Positions 1-9,674 are shown, counted from the stretch's first letter. The stretch: DNA of 37,406 bases from Photobacterium sanguinicancri (GCF_002265265.1 NZ_NOIF01000028.1:1-37406); one strand, 5' to 3'. Program-made: numbers and translations. Notes: generated from the letters alone by a model not told the origin.

Positions 1-24
1 AGGTTTTAATAATGTTAAAAAGTT

Positions 25-40
25 TGGCTTAGTAGTTGCT
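25..40 (+). promoter_or_regulatory. sigma-54 promoter of the ygfK operon
   Basis: The sequence TGGCTTAGTAGTTGCT carries the -24 GG (26-27) and -12 GC (38-39) elements exactly 12 bases apart, matching the TGGC-N7-TTGC consensus. Transcription would start near 51, giving a leader of about 80 bases before the ATG at 134. A sigma-54 activator gene lies at 19685-21442 and two other operons of the same pathway have similar promoters. Any upstream activator site would lie outside the window. Confidence 0.8.
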
Positions 41-133
41 CTTTAGCTATTAACGTATTTATACGCTTTTGCCCTACACATTGTGTAAATAAACGTGCCT
101 AGAAGAAAAAGAATAACATCAAGGAGATCTATC

Positions 134-3100
134 ATGGGAGACATCATGCGTCCCGTTCCGTTCGGTGAGCTACTTAACCGAATGTTTAGTGAATATAAGC
201 AAAGTAAATCTATCTTTGGTATTCCAGAAAAACAGTTCTACCGCAAAGCGAGCAACACTTCGCTGTCGGTATGGGGAGAGTACTGTGAAACCCCTGTTGG
301 CCCAGCAGCTGGACCACATACTCAACTTGCCCAGAATATCATTACATCATGGTTGGCGGGTGGCCGTTTCATGGAGCTGAAAACCGTCCAGAAGCTCGAC
401 CAACTTGAGCTAGCAAAGCCATGTATCGATGCGGAAGATGAGTGTTTCAATACCGAATGGTCGACCGAATTTACCCTTATTAAAGCGTATGATGAGTATC
501 TGAAGGCATGGATTGCCTTGCACTTACTGCAAGAAGTCTTTGCGCCGCGAACAGACGGTGAGAATAAGTCATTTATCTTCAATATGAGTGTGGGTTATGA
601 CTTGTCTGGGATCCAGACTCCACCAATGCAGAAATATATCCACGATATGCTCGATGCGAGTGAGCACCCCAATTTTGCCAGCTATACCAACGAGCTGAAA
701 GCCTTCATCCAAGATCCCGAGTTTATTCGTGAGTATCAGCTAGAAGAAAAACGCGATCATTTGAATGCCATGATCGATGCGATTCCTGCCCAGTTAACCC
801 GTGGTGTCACCCTTTCTACTATGCACGGTTGTCCTCCTCATGAAATTGAAGCGATTTGTCGCTATATGATTGAAGAAAAGGGGATCAATACATTCGTTAA
901 GCTGAATCCGACGTTATTGGGTTTTGAGCGTGTCCGTGGGATCCTCGACAATGCTGGCTTTGATTATGTCGCACTGAGCGAAGAGTCTTTCAGCCACGAT
1001 CTACAAATCGAAGCGGCTAAAGAGATGCTGCACCGTTTGGTTGACCTAGGCAAAGAGAAAGGCATCGGCTTTGGTGTCAAGCTCACCAACACCCTAGGGA
1101 CTCTAAATAAAAAAGGGCGCCTGCCTGATAAAGAAATGTACATGTCTGGCCGTGCCTTGTTCCCGCTGTCTATCAATGTGGCGTTAGAACTGTCCCGCGA
1201 ATTCAACGGCACACTGCCAATCTCATACTCTGGTGGTGCCAGCAAATTCAATATCCGCGAGATCTTCGAAGCGGGGATCCGTCCTATCACTATGGCGACT
1301 GATTTGCTTAAACCTGGTGGTTACCTTCGTTTGGCCGATTGTGCCAAAGAGCTAGAAGGCAGCGACGAGTGGGGCATGGGCAAGGTCGACTTGGTCAAGC
1401 TAGAAGCATTAGCGGCAAAATCATTAGATGCTGATTATGTCCAAAAACAATGGCGTGGTCCTGAAGAAATCAGTGTCAAGAAAGCCGTGCCGCTGACTGA
1501 CTGTTATGTCGCACCTTGTGTGACTGCGTGTCCTATCAGCCAAGATATTCCTGAATATATCCGTTTGATGGGCGAGCATAAGTACACCGAAGCGCTCGAA
1601 GTCATCTATGCCCGTAATGCATTGCCTTCTATCACCGGCCATATCTGTGATCACCAGTGTCAGTACAACTGTACCCGTCGTGATTACGAAGGTGCGCTGA
1701 ATATCCGTGAGATGAAGAAAATCGCCTTGTCCAAAGGCTGGGATGAGTACAAGTCTAAATGGCATGAGCCAAGCCTAGATACGGCCAAACACCCAGTAGC
1801 GGTGATCGGTGCTGGTCCTGCAGGACTTTCTGCTGCTTACTTCATGGCGCGTGCGGGTCACCCTGTCACCGTGTTTGAGAGAGAAAAAAATGCTGGTGGG
1901 GTGGTGAAAAATATTATCCCTCAGTTCCGTATTCCTGCTGAAGCGATAGAACACGATATCCAGTTCGTGAAAGATCACGGGGTGAATATTGAGTACGGCT
2001 GCAACCCAGAGCTGACAGTCGATGCACTTAAACAAAGTGGTTTCAAATATGTCTGCTTGGGTATAGGTGCAGATAAGGGCAACCCAATTGCATTGGCTGG
2101 TGGTAACACCAATATCTTCAAGTCGCTGGAATTCCTACGCAGCTTCAATGATGGCGAACTGCAGCAGTTAGGTAAACATGTGGCCGTTGTGGGTGCAGGT
2201 AACACCGCAATGGACAGTGCCCGTGCTGCATTGAAAGTACCGGGTGTTGAGAAGGTGACGATTCTTTATCGCCGTACTATCGCGGAAATGCCTGCCTACA
2301 AAGAAGAATATGAAGAAGCCGTGGAAGATGGCGTGCAGTTCATGTTCTTGACCAATCCAGAGCAGTTTGAGGCCAATGGTAAGTTGACCGCACGTGTAAT
2401 GGAATTGGGTGAGCCGGATGAAAAAGGACGTCGCCGCCCTGTTGCCACAGACATGACGATTGAGCTTCAGGTGGATGCCTTGATCACTGCGGTGGGTGAG
2501 CAGTCGAACTGCGAAGTGCTTTCTCGCATGGGGATCCCGATGGGAACAGACGGCTGGCCAGTTGTCGACAAAGAGAGCTGTGAAACAGAGGTTGAAAATG
2601 TGTTCTTGATGGGTGATGCCCATACAGGTCCATCGTCAATCGTGTCGGCAATCTCAGGTGGCCGTAAAGCGGCAACCGCTATTCTGGCCCGTGAAGCACA
2701 GGCCGATGAACAACTTGACGCTAAATCTGATGTTCAGGTAGAAGCGGTATACGCGCGTAAAGGTGATATCCAGGTTAAGTTAATTGCAGCGAATCAGCTG
2801 GAAGAAGCGGACCGTGAGGAGTTCATCGATCAAGAAGCAAAACGCTGTTTGGAATGTTCGTACATTTGTAGCAAGTGTGTCGATGTCTGTCCGAACCGTG
2901 CCAATATTTCGCTGCCAATTCCAGGCTTCCGTGACCAGTTCCAGACATTACACCTAGATGCGTACTGTAATGAATGTGGTAACTGTGCTCAGTTCTGCCC
3001 ATGGGATAGCAAGCCGTACAAAGACAAGTTCACGCTATTCAACTTGCGTGAAGACTTTGCCAACAGCACTAATACCGGATTCTTCGTTGATGGTGAGGAA

Positions 3101-3250
3101 GTGTTGGTTCGCAGTCACAGTGAGATTTATTCCTTCCGTATTAATGAGCAGGGCAACGTGGACATGCCAGAATCGCTAGCTGATGAAGCGACGATTATTA
3201 ACTATGTCATGGCTAACCACAGCTACCTGCTTGGCAAAGTAGACGTTTAG
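134..3250 (+). CDS. ygfK: YgfK-family flavin/iron-sulfur oxidoreductase (putative selenate reductase subunit)
   Basis: This 1038-residue protein closely matches E. coli YgfK (about 1030 residues). The N-terminal ~450 residues form a PreA/dihydroorotate-dehydrogenase-like barrel. A GltD-like half follows: a cysteine cluster beginning CYVAPCVTACP near residue 457, an FAD dinucleotide fold (VIGAGPAGLSAA) near 556 and an NAD(P)H fold (VVGAGNTAMDSA) near 682. Two 4Fe-4S ferredoxin motifs lie at the C-terminus (CLECSYICSKCVDVCP near 905, CNECGNCAQFCP near 945). The start is ATG 134, which has AAGGAG at 121-126 and gives MGDIMRP as in E. coli; an in-frame upstream start at 95 is less likely. It is first in the operon and ssnA follows 14 bases after its stop. 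The family is linked to purine/urate use and labelled selenium-linked; its physical electron partners are inferred. Confidence 0.93.
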   Translation: MGDIMRPVPFGELLNRMFSEYKQSKSIFGIPEKQFYRKASNTSLSVWGEYCETPVGPAAGPHTQLAQNIITSWLAGGRFMELKTVQKLDQLELAKPCIDAEDECFNTEWSTEFTLIKAYDEYLKAWIALHLLQEVFAPRTDGENKSFIFNMSVGYDLSGIQTPPMQKYIHDMLDASEHPNFASYTNELKAFIQDPEFIREYQLEEKRDHLNAMIDAIPAQLTRGVTLSTMHGCPPHEIEAICRYMIEEKGINTFVKLNPTLLGFERVRGILDNAGFDYVALSEESFSHDLQIEAAKEMLHRLVDLGKEKGIGFGVKLTNTLGTLNKKGRLPDKEMYMSGRALFPLSINVALELSREFNGTLPISYSGGASKFNIREIFEAGIRPITMATDLLKPGGYLRLADCAKELEGSDEWGMGKVDLVKLEALAAKSLDADYVQKQWRGPEEISVKKAVPLTDCYVAPCVTACPISQDIPEYIRLMGEHKYTEALEVIYARNALPSITGHICDHQCQYNCTRRDYEGALNIREMKKIALSKGWDEYKSKWHEPSLDTAKHPVAVIGAGPAGLSAAYFMARAGHPVTVFEREKNAGGVVKNIIPQFRIPAEAIEHDIQFVKDHGVNIEYGCNPELTVDALKQSGFKYVCLGIGADKGNPIALAGGNTNIFKSLEFLRSFNDGELQQLGKHVAVVGAGNTAMDSARAALKVPGVEKVTILYRRTIAEMPAYKEEYEEAVEDGVQFMFLTNPEQFEANGKLTARVMELGEPDEKGRRRPVATDMTIELQVDALITAVGEQSNCEVLSRMGIPMGTDGWPVVDKESCETEVENVFLMGDAHTGPSSIVSAISGGRKAATAILAREAQADEQLDAKSDVQVEAVYARKGDIQVKLIAANQLEEADREEFIDQEAKRCLECSYICSKCVDVCPNRANISLPIPGFRDQFQTLHLDAYCNECGNCAQFCPWDSKPYKDKFTLFNLREDFANSTNTGFFVDGEEVLVRSHSEIYSFRINEQGNVDMPESLADEATIINYVMANHSYLLGKVDV

Positions 3251-3264
3251 TGAGGAGTCAGGGA

Positions 3265-4593
3265 ATGTTAGTACTCAGAAACGCAACAGCGGTGCAGTTT
3301 GAGCCTGCACTGATCAAAGAAGGCGTCGATATTGTTATTGATGGCGATAAAATCAAGGAAGTTGGAGCCAATTTGGCTGCTAACTACCCTGATGCCGTCA
3401 TCAAGGATATGGCCGGAAAACTGGTTATGCCGGGCATTGTCTGCTCTCACAATCACTTCTACTCGGGATTAGCGCGCGGGATCATGGCAGATATCAAGCC
3501 AAGCCCTGACTTCATTTCGATACTGAAGAACCTGTGGTGGCGAATGGACCGAGCGTTGGATGAAGAAGCGGTGTACTACAGCGGCTTGATTTGTTCACTC
3601 GAAGCTATCAAGTGCGGTTGTTCGTCGGTGATTGATCATCATGCATCGCCAAACTATATCGCAGGCTCTCTGAGCACCTTGCGTCAAGGGTTCATGAAGG
3701 CGGGCTTGCGTGGCATGACTTGCTTTGAAACCACTGATCGTAACCACGGCATGAAAGAAATGGTGGCAGGCGTTGAAGAAAATATCGCGTTTGCCCAGTT
3801 GATTGACAGTGCGAAGGAGAAGGGTGAAGAACCTTACTTAGTCGAAGCCCATATCGGTGCACATGCGCCGTTTACCGTCACCAACGACGGCCTGTCTATG
3901 ATGGCTGAAGCGGTACAGGCTACGGGTCGTGGGATCCATGTTCATGTGGCAGAAGATCGTTATGACGTGACCCATAGCCACCACCACTATAGCCAAGACA
4001 TTGTTGAGCGTTTAGATAGTTTCGGCTTGATCAACGAGAAGACGTTACTGGCGCACGGTTTGTTCTTATCCGATAAGGATATTGCCATTCTGAACGGTAA
4101 AAACGCTTTCTTGGTCCACAACGCCCGTTCGAATATGAACAACAGTGTGGGTTACAACGACAAACTGACGCGCTTCCAGCATGTCGCACTGGGTACTGAT
4201 GGTATCGGGGCTGATATGTTTGAAGAGTTGAAGTTCGCCTTCTTCAAACATCGTGATGCGGGTGGTCCGTTATGGCCTGACAGTTTCTTGCGTCATCTAT
4301 GGAACGGTAATGAAATTTTGGCCCGTAACTTCGGCGCGAAATTCGGTCGCCTAGATGCAGGCAATAAAGCGGATTTAACCATCCTAGATTATACCAGCCC
4401 GACGCCATTGGTTGCGGATAACCTCGCGGGTCATGTTGCCTTTGGTTTCAATGCGGGCAATGTGAATAGCGTGGTGGTTGAAGGTCGCTTTGTTTATGAA
4501 GATCGAGCGTTCCCGTTCGATGTGGCGCCGATATACGCAGAGGCTCGCAAGGTCGCTAAGCGTTTATGGCAAACCATGGATAAGTTGGATTAA
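3265..4593 (+). CDS. ssnA: SsnA amidohydrolase
   Basis: This 442-residue metal-dependent aminohydrolase has the same length as E. coli SsnA and is near-identical in motifs. The metal site is visible: H62-N-H64 in CSHNHFYSG, a histidine in HIHVHVAED, a histidine in LLAHGLF and the aspartate in ALGTDGIG. ATG 3265 is chosen because TGAGGA (3251-3256) sits at a suitable distance and the protein then begins MLVLRN, like E. coli MLILKN; a GTG at 3250 overlapping the ygfK stop is in frame but adds five unmatched residues. Guanine deaminases and chlorohydrolases are relatives, so a ring amino or amide substrate in purine catabolism is inferred. The gene sits between ygfK and a xanthine-dehydrogenase trio. 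Confidence 0.93.
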   Translation: MLVLRNATAVQFEPALIKEGVDIVIDGDKIKEVGANLAANYPDAVIKDMAGKLVMPGIVCSHNHFYSGLARGIMADIKPSPDFISILKNLWWRMDRALDEEAVYYSGLICSLEAIKCGCSSVIDHHASPNYIAGSLSTLRQGFMKAGLRGMTCFETTDRNHGMKEMVAGVEENIAFAQLIDSAKEKGEEPYLVEAHIGAHAPFTVTNDGLSMMAEAVQATGRGIHVHVAEDRYDVTHSHHHYSQDIVERLDSFGLINEKTLLAHGLFLSDKDIAILNGKNAFLVHNARSNMNNSVGYNDKLTRFQHVALGTDGIGADMFEELKFAFFKHRDAGGPLWPDSFLRHLWNGNEILARNFGAKFGRLDAGNKADLTILDYTSPTPLVADNLAGHVAFGFNAGNVNSVVVEGRFVYEDRAFPFDVAPIYAEARKVAKRLWQTMDKLD

Positions 4594-4607
4594 TGTGAGA
4601 TCCCGTT

Positions 4608-6809
4608 ATGGATACGGTAAATACGCGCTTTAAGTGGGAGGAAGCCACAGGAGCTGCGAAATATATTGCCGATCGCCATTACGAGGGGCTATTAGAAGGG
4701 CGGTTTTATCGCTCTTCTTGCCCTCGTGGGCTGATTAAATCGGTAACACTTCCATCCTTGCCTGACGGCTACCATATTTTTGGTGCAGATGATGTTCCCG
4801 GACAGAATGTGCTGCCAATTGTCGAAATCGACTGGCCAGCGTTTGCTGAGAAAGAAGTGCGGTTTGTCGGTCAGGTGATCTACTTAGTCGTCGGGCCTGA
4901 TCCCGATGTCGTTGATTCACTTCTCAATGAAATCCATGTCGATTATGAGCCGTTGACACCGGCCTATACCATAGAGCAATCCAAGGCACTGAAAGACGGT
5001 GCCATTCACGCTGATAACAATGTTCTTGATAGCCATACGCTGACCAAAGGGGATATTCAATCTGGCTTCGCTAATGCGGTCACCATTATTGAAGAGACCT
5101 GCTCTACGAGTTATCAGGAGCATATCTACCTAGAAACGCAAGGGGCGGTTTGCTATCTAAAAGAGGGCAAAGTGGTACTCGAAGGCTCTATGCAGTGCCC
5201 TTGGTATGTGCACCATACTATGGCGGTTGTACTGGGCCATGACAATGTTAGGGCGATCCAATGTCCAACCGGTGGCGGATTTGGCGGTAAGGAAGACTTT
5301 CCTGATGTGCTTGCAGCGCCATTAGCCGTTGCTGTCGAAAAGTTGCAACAACCAATCAGGCTTATCTTTGAACGTGGGGAAGATATTGCCACCACCTCTA
5401 AGCGTCATCCTGTCACTTTCCATTATAAAACCGGTGTTGATGCTAATGGCAAGATTGTTGCCATGGATATCAAGTTCGATGTTAATGCCGGCGCCTACCT
5501 GAGCTTATCGGGCATCGTATTGCAACGAACCATCACAACGGCAACCAATGTGTACGACATTCCCAATGTCCGTGTTGAAGGCCATGCTTGGGCAACGAAT
5601 ACCGTGCCGACGGGGGCTTTCCGTGGGTTTGGTTCACCACAAAACTGCTTCTGTATGGAAACCCACATTCACCACGTCGCCAAAAAAATTGATGCTGATC
5701 CTGTCACTTTCAAACAACAGCATATGCTGACATCTCAATCCCAATCTCTAACTGGCGCTGAAATATTCGGTGAGTTAGTGCTTGATGAGATGCTGCAAAA
5801 AGTGCTCGATATGTCGGATTATCAGCGCAAATCCGCCGAATTTAGCCAAATGGAAGAAACACACCCTGATCGTCTTAAAGGCAAAAGCAAAGGTATAGGA
5901 TTAGCGATATTCCAGCATGGCTGTGGTTTTGCGGGTGATTTGGAAGACACGCTAGTCAGAGCCAAAGTCAAATTGGTTAAAGAGCCTGACGGTACGGTGC
6001 AAATCCTAGCGTCTAATACCGACATAGGCCAAGGGCTAAGCCTGACATTCCGTAAAATCGTGGCAGATACTCTCAATAAACCCATAGATCTTGTTCAGGT
6101 TGCAGTGCCCGATACAGGAATAGTTCCCGATTCTGGCCCGACAGTGGCTTCACGTTCGATCTTGATCGTCGGCTATATCCTCGAAAAAGCCGCGAAAAAG
6201 CTTAAAAAAACCTGGTTAGAAGGAGAGCGGCAACAGATAGAAGAGGTTTACTGTAAGCCTGACTATCACCAGTGGAATCAAGATACTTACCAAGGTAATG
6301 CCTACCAAGCAACCAGCTACGGCGCCAACGTGGTCGAAGTTGAGGTTGATATGGCAACAGGTGAAGCTGAAATTACTGGCGCCTGGGCGGTATATGACAT
6401 AGGTAAGGCTATCGACGGTACGATTTTTAGAGGCCAGATTGAAGGCGGTTTGGTGCAGGCGCTGGGTTATGGCAGTTGTGAGAAATTAGAGCTCACCCAA
6501 GATGGCGTTTTTGCTCAACGCTCAATGGCCGATTATGTTATCCCGACAGCGCTTGATGTTCCAGCTATTGGCAGTGCACTTGTTGATAACCCGTACCCAT
6601 ATGGGCCAAATGGTGCCAAAGGTGGTGGTGAGCTGACGCATAATGGTGGTGCTGCTGCATTTTCTGCTGCGGTTGAGAATGCCATTGGTGTACCACTCTC
6701 ATCAATACCTGTTACGCCAGAAAAAGTGTGTGAGGCACTTGCTGATGGAAAGAGCACTCAAATTAAGACAATAAGTGCTGGCAATGGAGATCCTATCAAT
6801 GAAGATTGA
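4608..6809 (+). CDS. xdhA: xanthine dehydrogenase molybdenum-binding subunit (XdhA type)
   Basis: This 733-residue protein is the large molybdopterin subunit of a three-subunit xanthine dehydrogenase (COG1529 type). The N-terminal hammerhead-like domain covers about residues 10-120. Molybdopterin-binding segments include GGGFGGKED near residue 221 and GAFRGFGSPQ near 334. The C-terminal GAKGGGELTHNGG segment near 670 carries the glutamate expected to act as active-site base. It starts 14 bases after ssnA and overlaps the following 2Fe-2S subunit by 11 bases, so the three subunits are probably translated together. The family oxidises hypoxanthine or xanthine at the molybdenum centre and passes electrons to the partner subunits. 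The length is slightly below E. coli XdhA (~750). Exact substrate is not determined by sequence. Confidence 0.88.
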   Translation: MDTVNTRFKWEEATGAAKYIADRHYEGLLEGRFYRSSCPRGLIKSVTLPSLPDGYHIFGADDVPGQNVLPIVEIDWPAFAEKEVRFVGQVIYLVVGPDPDVVDSLLNEIHVDYEPLTPAYTIEQSKALKDGAIHADNNVLDSHTLTKGDIQSGFANAVTIIEETCSTSYQEHIYLETQGAVCYLKEGKVVLEGSMQCPWYVHHTMAVVLGHDNVRAIQCPTGGGFGGKEDFPDVLAAPLAVAVEKLQQPIRLIFERGEDIATTSKRHPVTFHYKTGVDANGKIVAMDIKFDVNAGAYLSLSGIVLQRTITTATNVYDIPNVRVEGHAWATNTVPTGAFRGFGSPQNCFCMETHIHHVAKKIDADPVTFKQQHMLTSQSQSLTGAEIFGELVLDEMLQKVLDMSDYQRKSAEFSQMEETHPDRLKGKSKGIGLAIFQHGCGFAGDLEDTLVRAKVKLVKEPDGTVQILASNTDIGQGLSLTFRKIVADTLNKPIDLVQVAVPDTGIVPDSGPTVASRSILIVGYILEKAAKKLKKTWLEGERQQIEEVYCKPDYHQWNQDTYQGNAYQATSYGANVVEVEVDMATGEAEITGAWAVYDIGKAIDGTIFRGQIEGGLVQALGYGSCEKLELTQDGVFAQRSMADYVIPTALDVPAIGSALVDNPYPYGPNGAKGGGELTHNGGAAAFSAAVENAIGVPLSSIPVTPEKVCEALADGKSTQIKTISAGNGDPINED

Positions 6810-7269
6810 ATTCTACCTTAATAGCGATCTTGTCGCTGTAGACGTTGAACCAATGCAGTCGCTGCTTCATACCTTACGCGGCACTATGGGGCAAACTGCA
6901 ACCAAAGAAGGTTGTGGTGAGGGGGAGTGTGGCGCATGTTCTGTGCTGTTCAATGGACGATTGGTCAATGCTTGCATGATGCCTGTCAGTCAAGTTGAGG
7001 GCGGTGATGTCATGACGCTTGAGGGGTTACGGCAGACCGAAAAAGGCTTGTGCGTGATCAATGCCTTGCTCGAGGCAAAAGGGGTTCAGTGCGGGTTCTG
7101 TACCCCAGGGATGGTCTTAGCGCTTTATGCCTTGCTTGAGGTTGATCCTAATCCTTCTGAACATACTATTCGTACTGCTATTTCAGGCAATCTTTGTCGC
7201 TGTACGGGCTATGGGATGATTGTTGAAGCCGCCAAGATCGCCGCGCAAAAAGGAGAGGGCTTATGGTAA
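6799..7269 (+). CDS. xdhC: xanthine dehydrogenase 2Fe-2S subunit (XdhC type)
   Basis: This 156-residue subunit carries two 2Fe-2S clusters. All eight cysteine ligands are present: C39, C44, C47 and C59 for the plant-type cluster, and C98, C101, C133 and C135 for the second (motifs GCGEGECGAC, CGFCTPG, LCRCTGYG). ATG 6799 is preferred over an in-frame GTG at 6775 because TGGAGA lies about 8 bases upstream and the product begins MKIEFYLN, the expected ferredoxin-fold start. It overlaps xdhA by 11 bases and xdhB by 7. It relays electrons from the molybdenum centre to FAD. It is a useful gap-free comparator for the N-terminus of XdhD at 11945. Confidence 0.92.
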   Translation: MKIEFYLNSDLVAVDVEPMQSLLHTLRGTMGQTATKEGCGEGECGACSVLFNGRLVNACMMPVSQVEGGDVMTLEGLRQTEKGLCVINALLEAKGVQCGFCTPGMVLALYALLEVDPNPSEHTIRTAISGNLCRCTGYGMIVEAAKIAAQKGEGLW

Positions 7270-8156
7270 ACGTCTATCGGCCTGAAACGCTGGCACAGGC
7301 ATTGGATACCTTGTCGACAGGCAAGATGACAGTGTTCTCTGGGGGCACTGATCTGATGGTTCAGCATGGTGTTAGGGCAGGGATGTCGCCTCGATTTGAG
7401 GACGATGTATTGTTTGTCGATAGCATCGATGAATTACAATACATTTTGACAACCGATCACGAAGATGAGAACAATCAAGAGCAAGCTTTATATATTGGCT
7501 CTGGTGTTGTTCTGGCCGATATTGAACGCAATCCCTTGGTGCCTTCGATTCTTCGTCAAAGCGTCGCTAAAATTGCGGCACCCGCCTTACGTAATCGTGC
7601 CACATTAGCAGGGAATATTTGCAATGCGTCGCCTGCTGCGGATTCATTGCCTGCTTTGTATGCGCTAGATGCGCACGTTGTTTTGTCATCCATTCATGGA
7701 CAAAGGGAGATGCCACTGAAAGATTTCATTTTAGCGCCAAGGGTTACCGCGCTAAAGCCTGATGAAATGCTCACTCATATCATTATTCCACACTATGATT
7801 TGCCAGAAGTGTTTTACCACAAAGTGGGGACAAGAGCGGCTAATGCGCTAAGCAAGTTATCAGTAGCTGGCTTGGCTCGTATCAAGCGTTTTCCAAAGAA
7901 AGCGCCGGTGATAGAGGATTGGCGTGTTGCATTCGGTGCGGTTGGACCCACAGTGGTGCGTAGCCGCGAATTGGAGTCTTTGGTTATTGGTCGGTCATTG
8001 GAAACATTGGCTAAACCGAAATTTATTGGTCAGGTTGTTGATTGTTATCGCGAAATCATTCGCCCAATAGACGATCAACGATCGACAGCGACCTATCGCC
8101 AGCAGGCCTCGCTGAATCTACTCACCCGTTGGTTAGAAACACTGTCACGAAGTTAA
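7263..8156 (+). CDS. xdhB: xanthine dehydrogenase FAD-binding subunit (XdhB type)
   Basis: This 297-residue FAD subunit belongs to the CO dehydrogenase/XDH medium-subunit family. The FAD motifs are intact: FSGGTDLMVQ near residues 25-34 and RNRATLAGNICNASPAADS near 109-127. The C-terminal CO_deh_flav_C-like domain follows. ATG 7263 lies inside the last codons of the 2Fe-2S subunit, with AGGAGA just upstream. The subunit accepts electrons from the 2Fe-2S clusters and passes them to NAD or another acceptor. It is the last gene of the operon; a strong terminator begins 38 bases after its stop. Confidence 0.9.
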   Translation: MVNVYRPETLAQALDTLSTGKMTVFSGGTDLMVQHGVRAGMSPRFEDDVLFVDSIDELQYILTTDHEDENNQEQALYIGSGVVLADIERNPLVPSILRQSVAKIAAPALRNRATLAGNICNASPAADSLPALYALDAHVVLSSIHGQREMPLKDFILAPRVTALKPDEMLTHIIIPHYDLPEVFYHKVGTRAANALSKLSVAGLARIKRFPKKAPVIEDWRVAFGAVGPTVVRSRELESLVIGRSLETLAKPKFIGQVVDCYREIIRPIDDQRSTATYRQQASLNLLTRWLETLSRS

Positions 8157-8194
8157 TTTTACTCTATCTCGTGTTTTCCTTTGTTACTTTAGTT

Positions 8195-8217
8195 GGGGCC
8201 GTTGGCCCCTTTTTTTT
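8195..8217 (+). terminator. intrinsic terminator of the ygfK-xdhB operon
   Basis: A perfect six-base-pair GC stem, GGGGCC (8195-8200) and GGCCCC (8204-8209), encloses a GTT loop and is followed by eight T residues. Confidence 0.93.
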
Positions 8218-8294
8218 GCTGTTTAGTTAACTCAGTTTTGCCCCATTCCTTGCTAGGGATGCCAATTCTCCGATTTCAACTTACTGAATAACTT

Positions 8295-8633
8295 TCAGTC
8301 CATTCGGGTAATAAAGGTTTGCTCGTCATCCACAAAAGCCACAAAGCCGCCGTGATAGATAAACACCCGACCACGCCCCTCAACTAGGCAGGCAAGCTGT
8401 GGGTTCAAATCTTCTTCGTTACCTTGGCTTTGAAAAGTGCCGGTATCGGTGATTACGCCGCTGAGTGTAGGCAAATATCCATAAGTGCGCTTTGCTTGAT
8501 CAATCAGGTTCAATTCGCTGGCGGTAGAGAAGCAAGAGGGGATCGCTCCGGCTTCTTCAATAAATAGAGTTTTCAGTTCTTCAAAAGCGGTAATAACCAG
8601 CCAGTCGATGCCGTTAACATGATGGATAAACAT
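8295..8633 (-). CDS. hypothetical protein, 112 aa
   Basis: I do not recognise the family. The 112-residue product (MFIHHVNGIDWLVITAFEEL...) is soluble, mixed alpha/beta and acidic, with no signal peptide, membrane segment or metal motif. It reads on the minus strand, opposite to the xdh operon, so its 3' end faces that operon's terminator. A plain ATG at 8633 is used. The even codon use and absence of overlap with another plausible gene favour a real gene. It is unrelated by sequence to the purine genes and begins an accessory stretch separating the two xanthine-dehydrogenase operons. Confidence 0.6.
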   Translation of the reverse strand: MFIHHVNGIDWLVITAFEELKTLFIEEAGAIPSCFSTASELNLIDQAKRTYGYLPTLSGVITDTGTFQSQGNEEDLNPQLACLVEGRGRVFIYHGGFVAFVDDEQTFITRMD

Positions 8634-8882
8634 TTTTATAAATACCTAGTTTCTCGGTAATTCTGAAACGGAGATTCTATCACTATCAGGGGGAGAACGT
8701 AGTAGAGATTTAGTTGTTAAAGGCGGTAATTCTGTGCCATTTCCAGACGTTCACTAGGCCAACTTGAAACACGTTTTTGTCCAAGGTCGCGTTATAGCCA
8801 AAGGGCGATACATAAAATTTGTATCGCATTTTTGGTAGCGTAATTTATTGCATTTTTTAATCCGAGTAATCGGAATATCGAT
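8634..8882. other. spacer with hairpin between two minus-strand genes
   Basis: No gene is visible. An eight-base-pair hairpin, GCGATACA (8805-8812) and TGTATCGC (8820-8827), has a seven-base AT-rich loop. It lies about 55 bases beyond the stop of the PhyH-type gene, so it may mark the 3' end of that transcript, although its T run is on the plus-strand side. Confidence 0.4.
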
Positions 8883-9674
8883 TTATGAAGAACACTGCAT
8901 CGACTTCAGGTGTAGCGTATTCATAAATAATCTTGGGTCAGCAAGATTATTGAGCATTGATTGAGTGGGTAAGCAATCATCATCGACGTAGTCGACATAA
9001 TCAGCCGCTGAATCAAAAATCAAAATATCCAGCGCCAAACGATCCAATCCGTATAGACCTCGGTGGATCATATCTGCTGAAAACACCAATAAGTCGCCCG
9101 CCGCTAACGCAATCTGCTTACCGCCAGAGATGTTATCATTGCTCACTTTGCCATTCACTTCTTGACGAACATTGTACTCTTCTTCATTGTCCCATCGCTT
9201 GTGCGTTCCGGGGATGATCTCCATACCTGGCTCATCAAATAAGGGTATGCGAAGGTGCAACACTTGCGTTTCTAGTATGACTTTCATTTGGTCTTCAATG
9301 TCATAGTCATATTGACAGTCACGATGCCAGAAGTCTTTTTGCTGCGGACTCACAGGGTTGAAGAACAGTTGCGTATTCATGAACGCGGGGTTTTCCGGTA
9401 TTACCGCATCGACCACTTCCATGATTTTTTGGGAGCTGATGAAGTCAAAAAGTATGGCTCTATCGTCGCTGGGCAAGTATTCACTTCCCGTAATTAAAGA
9501 CGAGTTAAACGCTTCTTCTTGATAGAATTCTTCGTTGTCTGCTTTCCATAATTCATGGAATTTCAATACCACTTTTCTAAGCGATGCAATTTGAGTTTCA
9601 TCGAAATAATTTCTGAGAACAAAGTAACCATGCTCGTCGTAACTGTTACTTAATTGTTGGCTGTTTTCTAACAC
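8883..9674 (-). CDS. phytanoyl-CoA dioxygenase (PhyH) family protein
   Basis: This 263-residue protein has the cupin-like Fe(II)/2-oxoglutarate oxygenase pattern of the PhyH family. The metal triad is visible as H117-x-D119 (FWHRDCQYD) and a distal H204 (DMIHRG), with R212 a candidate 2-oxoglutarate ligand. The N-terminus (DEHGYFVLRNYF) is the typical opening of PhyH proteins. A motif MEIIPGTHKRW near residues 151-161 is also characteristic. No biosynthetic partner is adjacent, so the substrate cannot be assigned. It is a stand-alone gene reading opposite to the flanking purine operons. A soluble oxygenase that hydroxylates a small molecule is likely; the specific reaction is unknown. Confidence 0.8.
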   Translation of the reverse strand: MLENSQQLSNSYDEHGYFVLRNYFDETQIASLRKVVLKFHELWKADNEEFYQEEAFNSSLITGSEYLPSDDRAILFDFISSQKIMEVVDAVIPENPAFMNTQLFFNPVSPQQKDFWHRDCQYDYDIEDQMKVILETQVLHLRIPLFDEPGMEIIPGTHKRWDNEEEYNVRQEVNGKVSNDNISGGKQIALAAGDLLVFSADMIHRGLYGLDRLALDILIFDSAADYVDYVDDDCLPTQSMLNNLADPRLFMNTLHLKSMQCSS

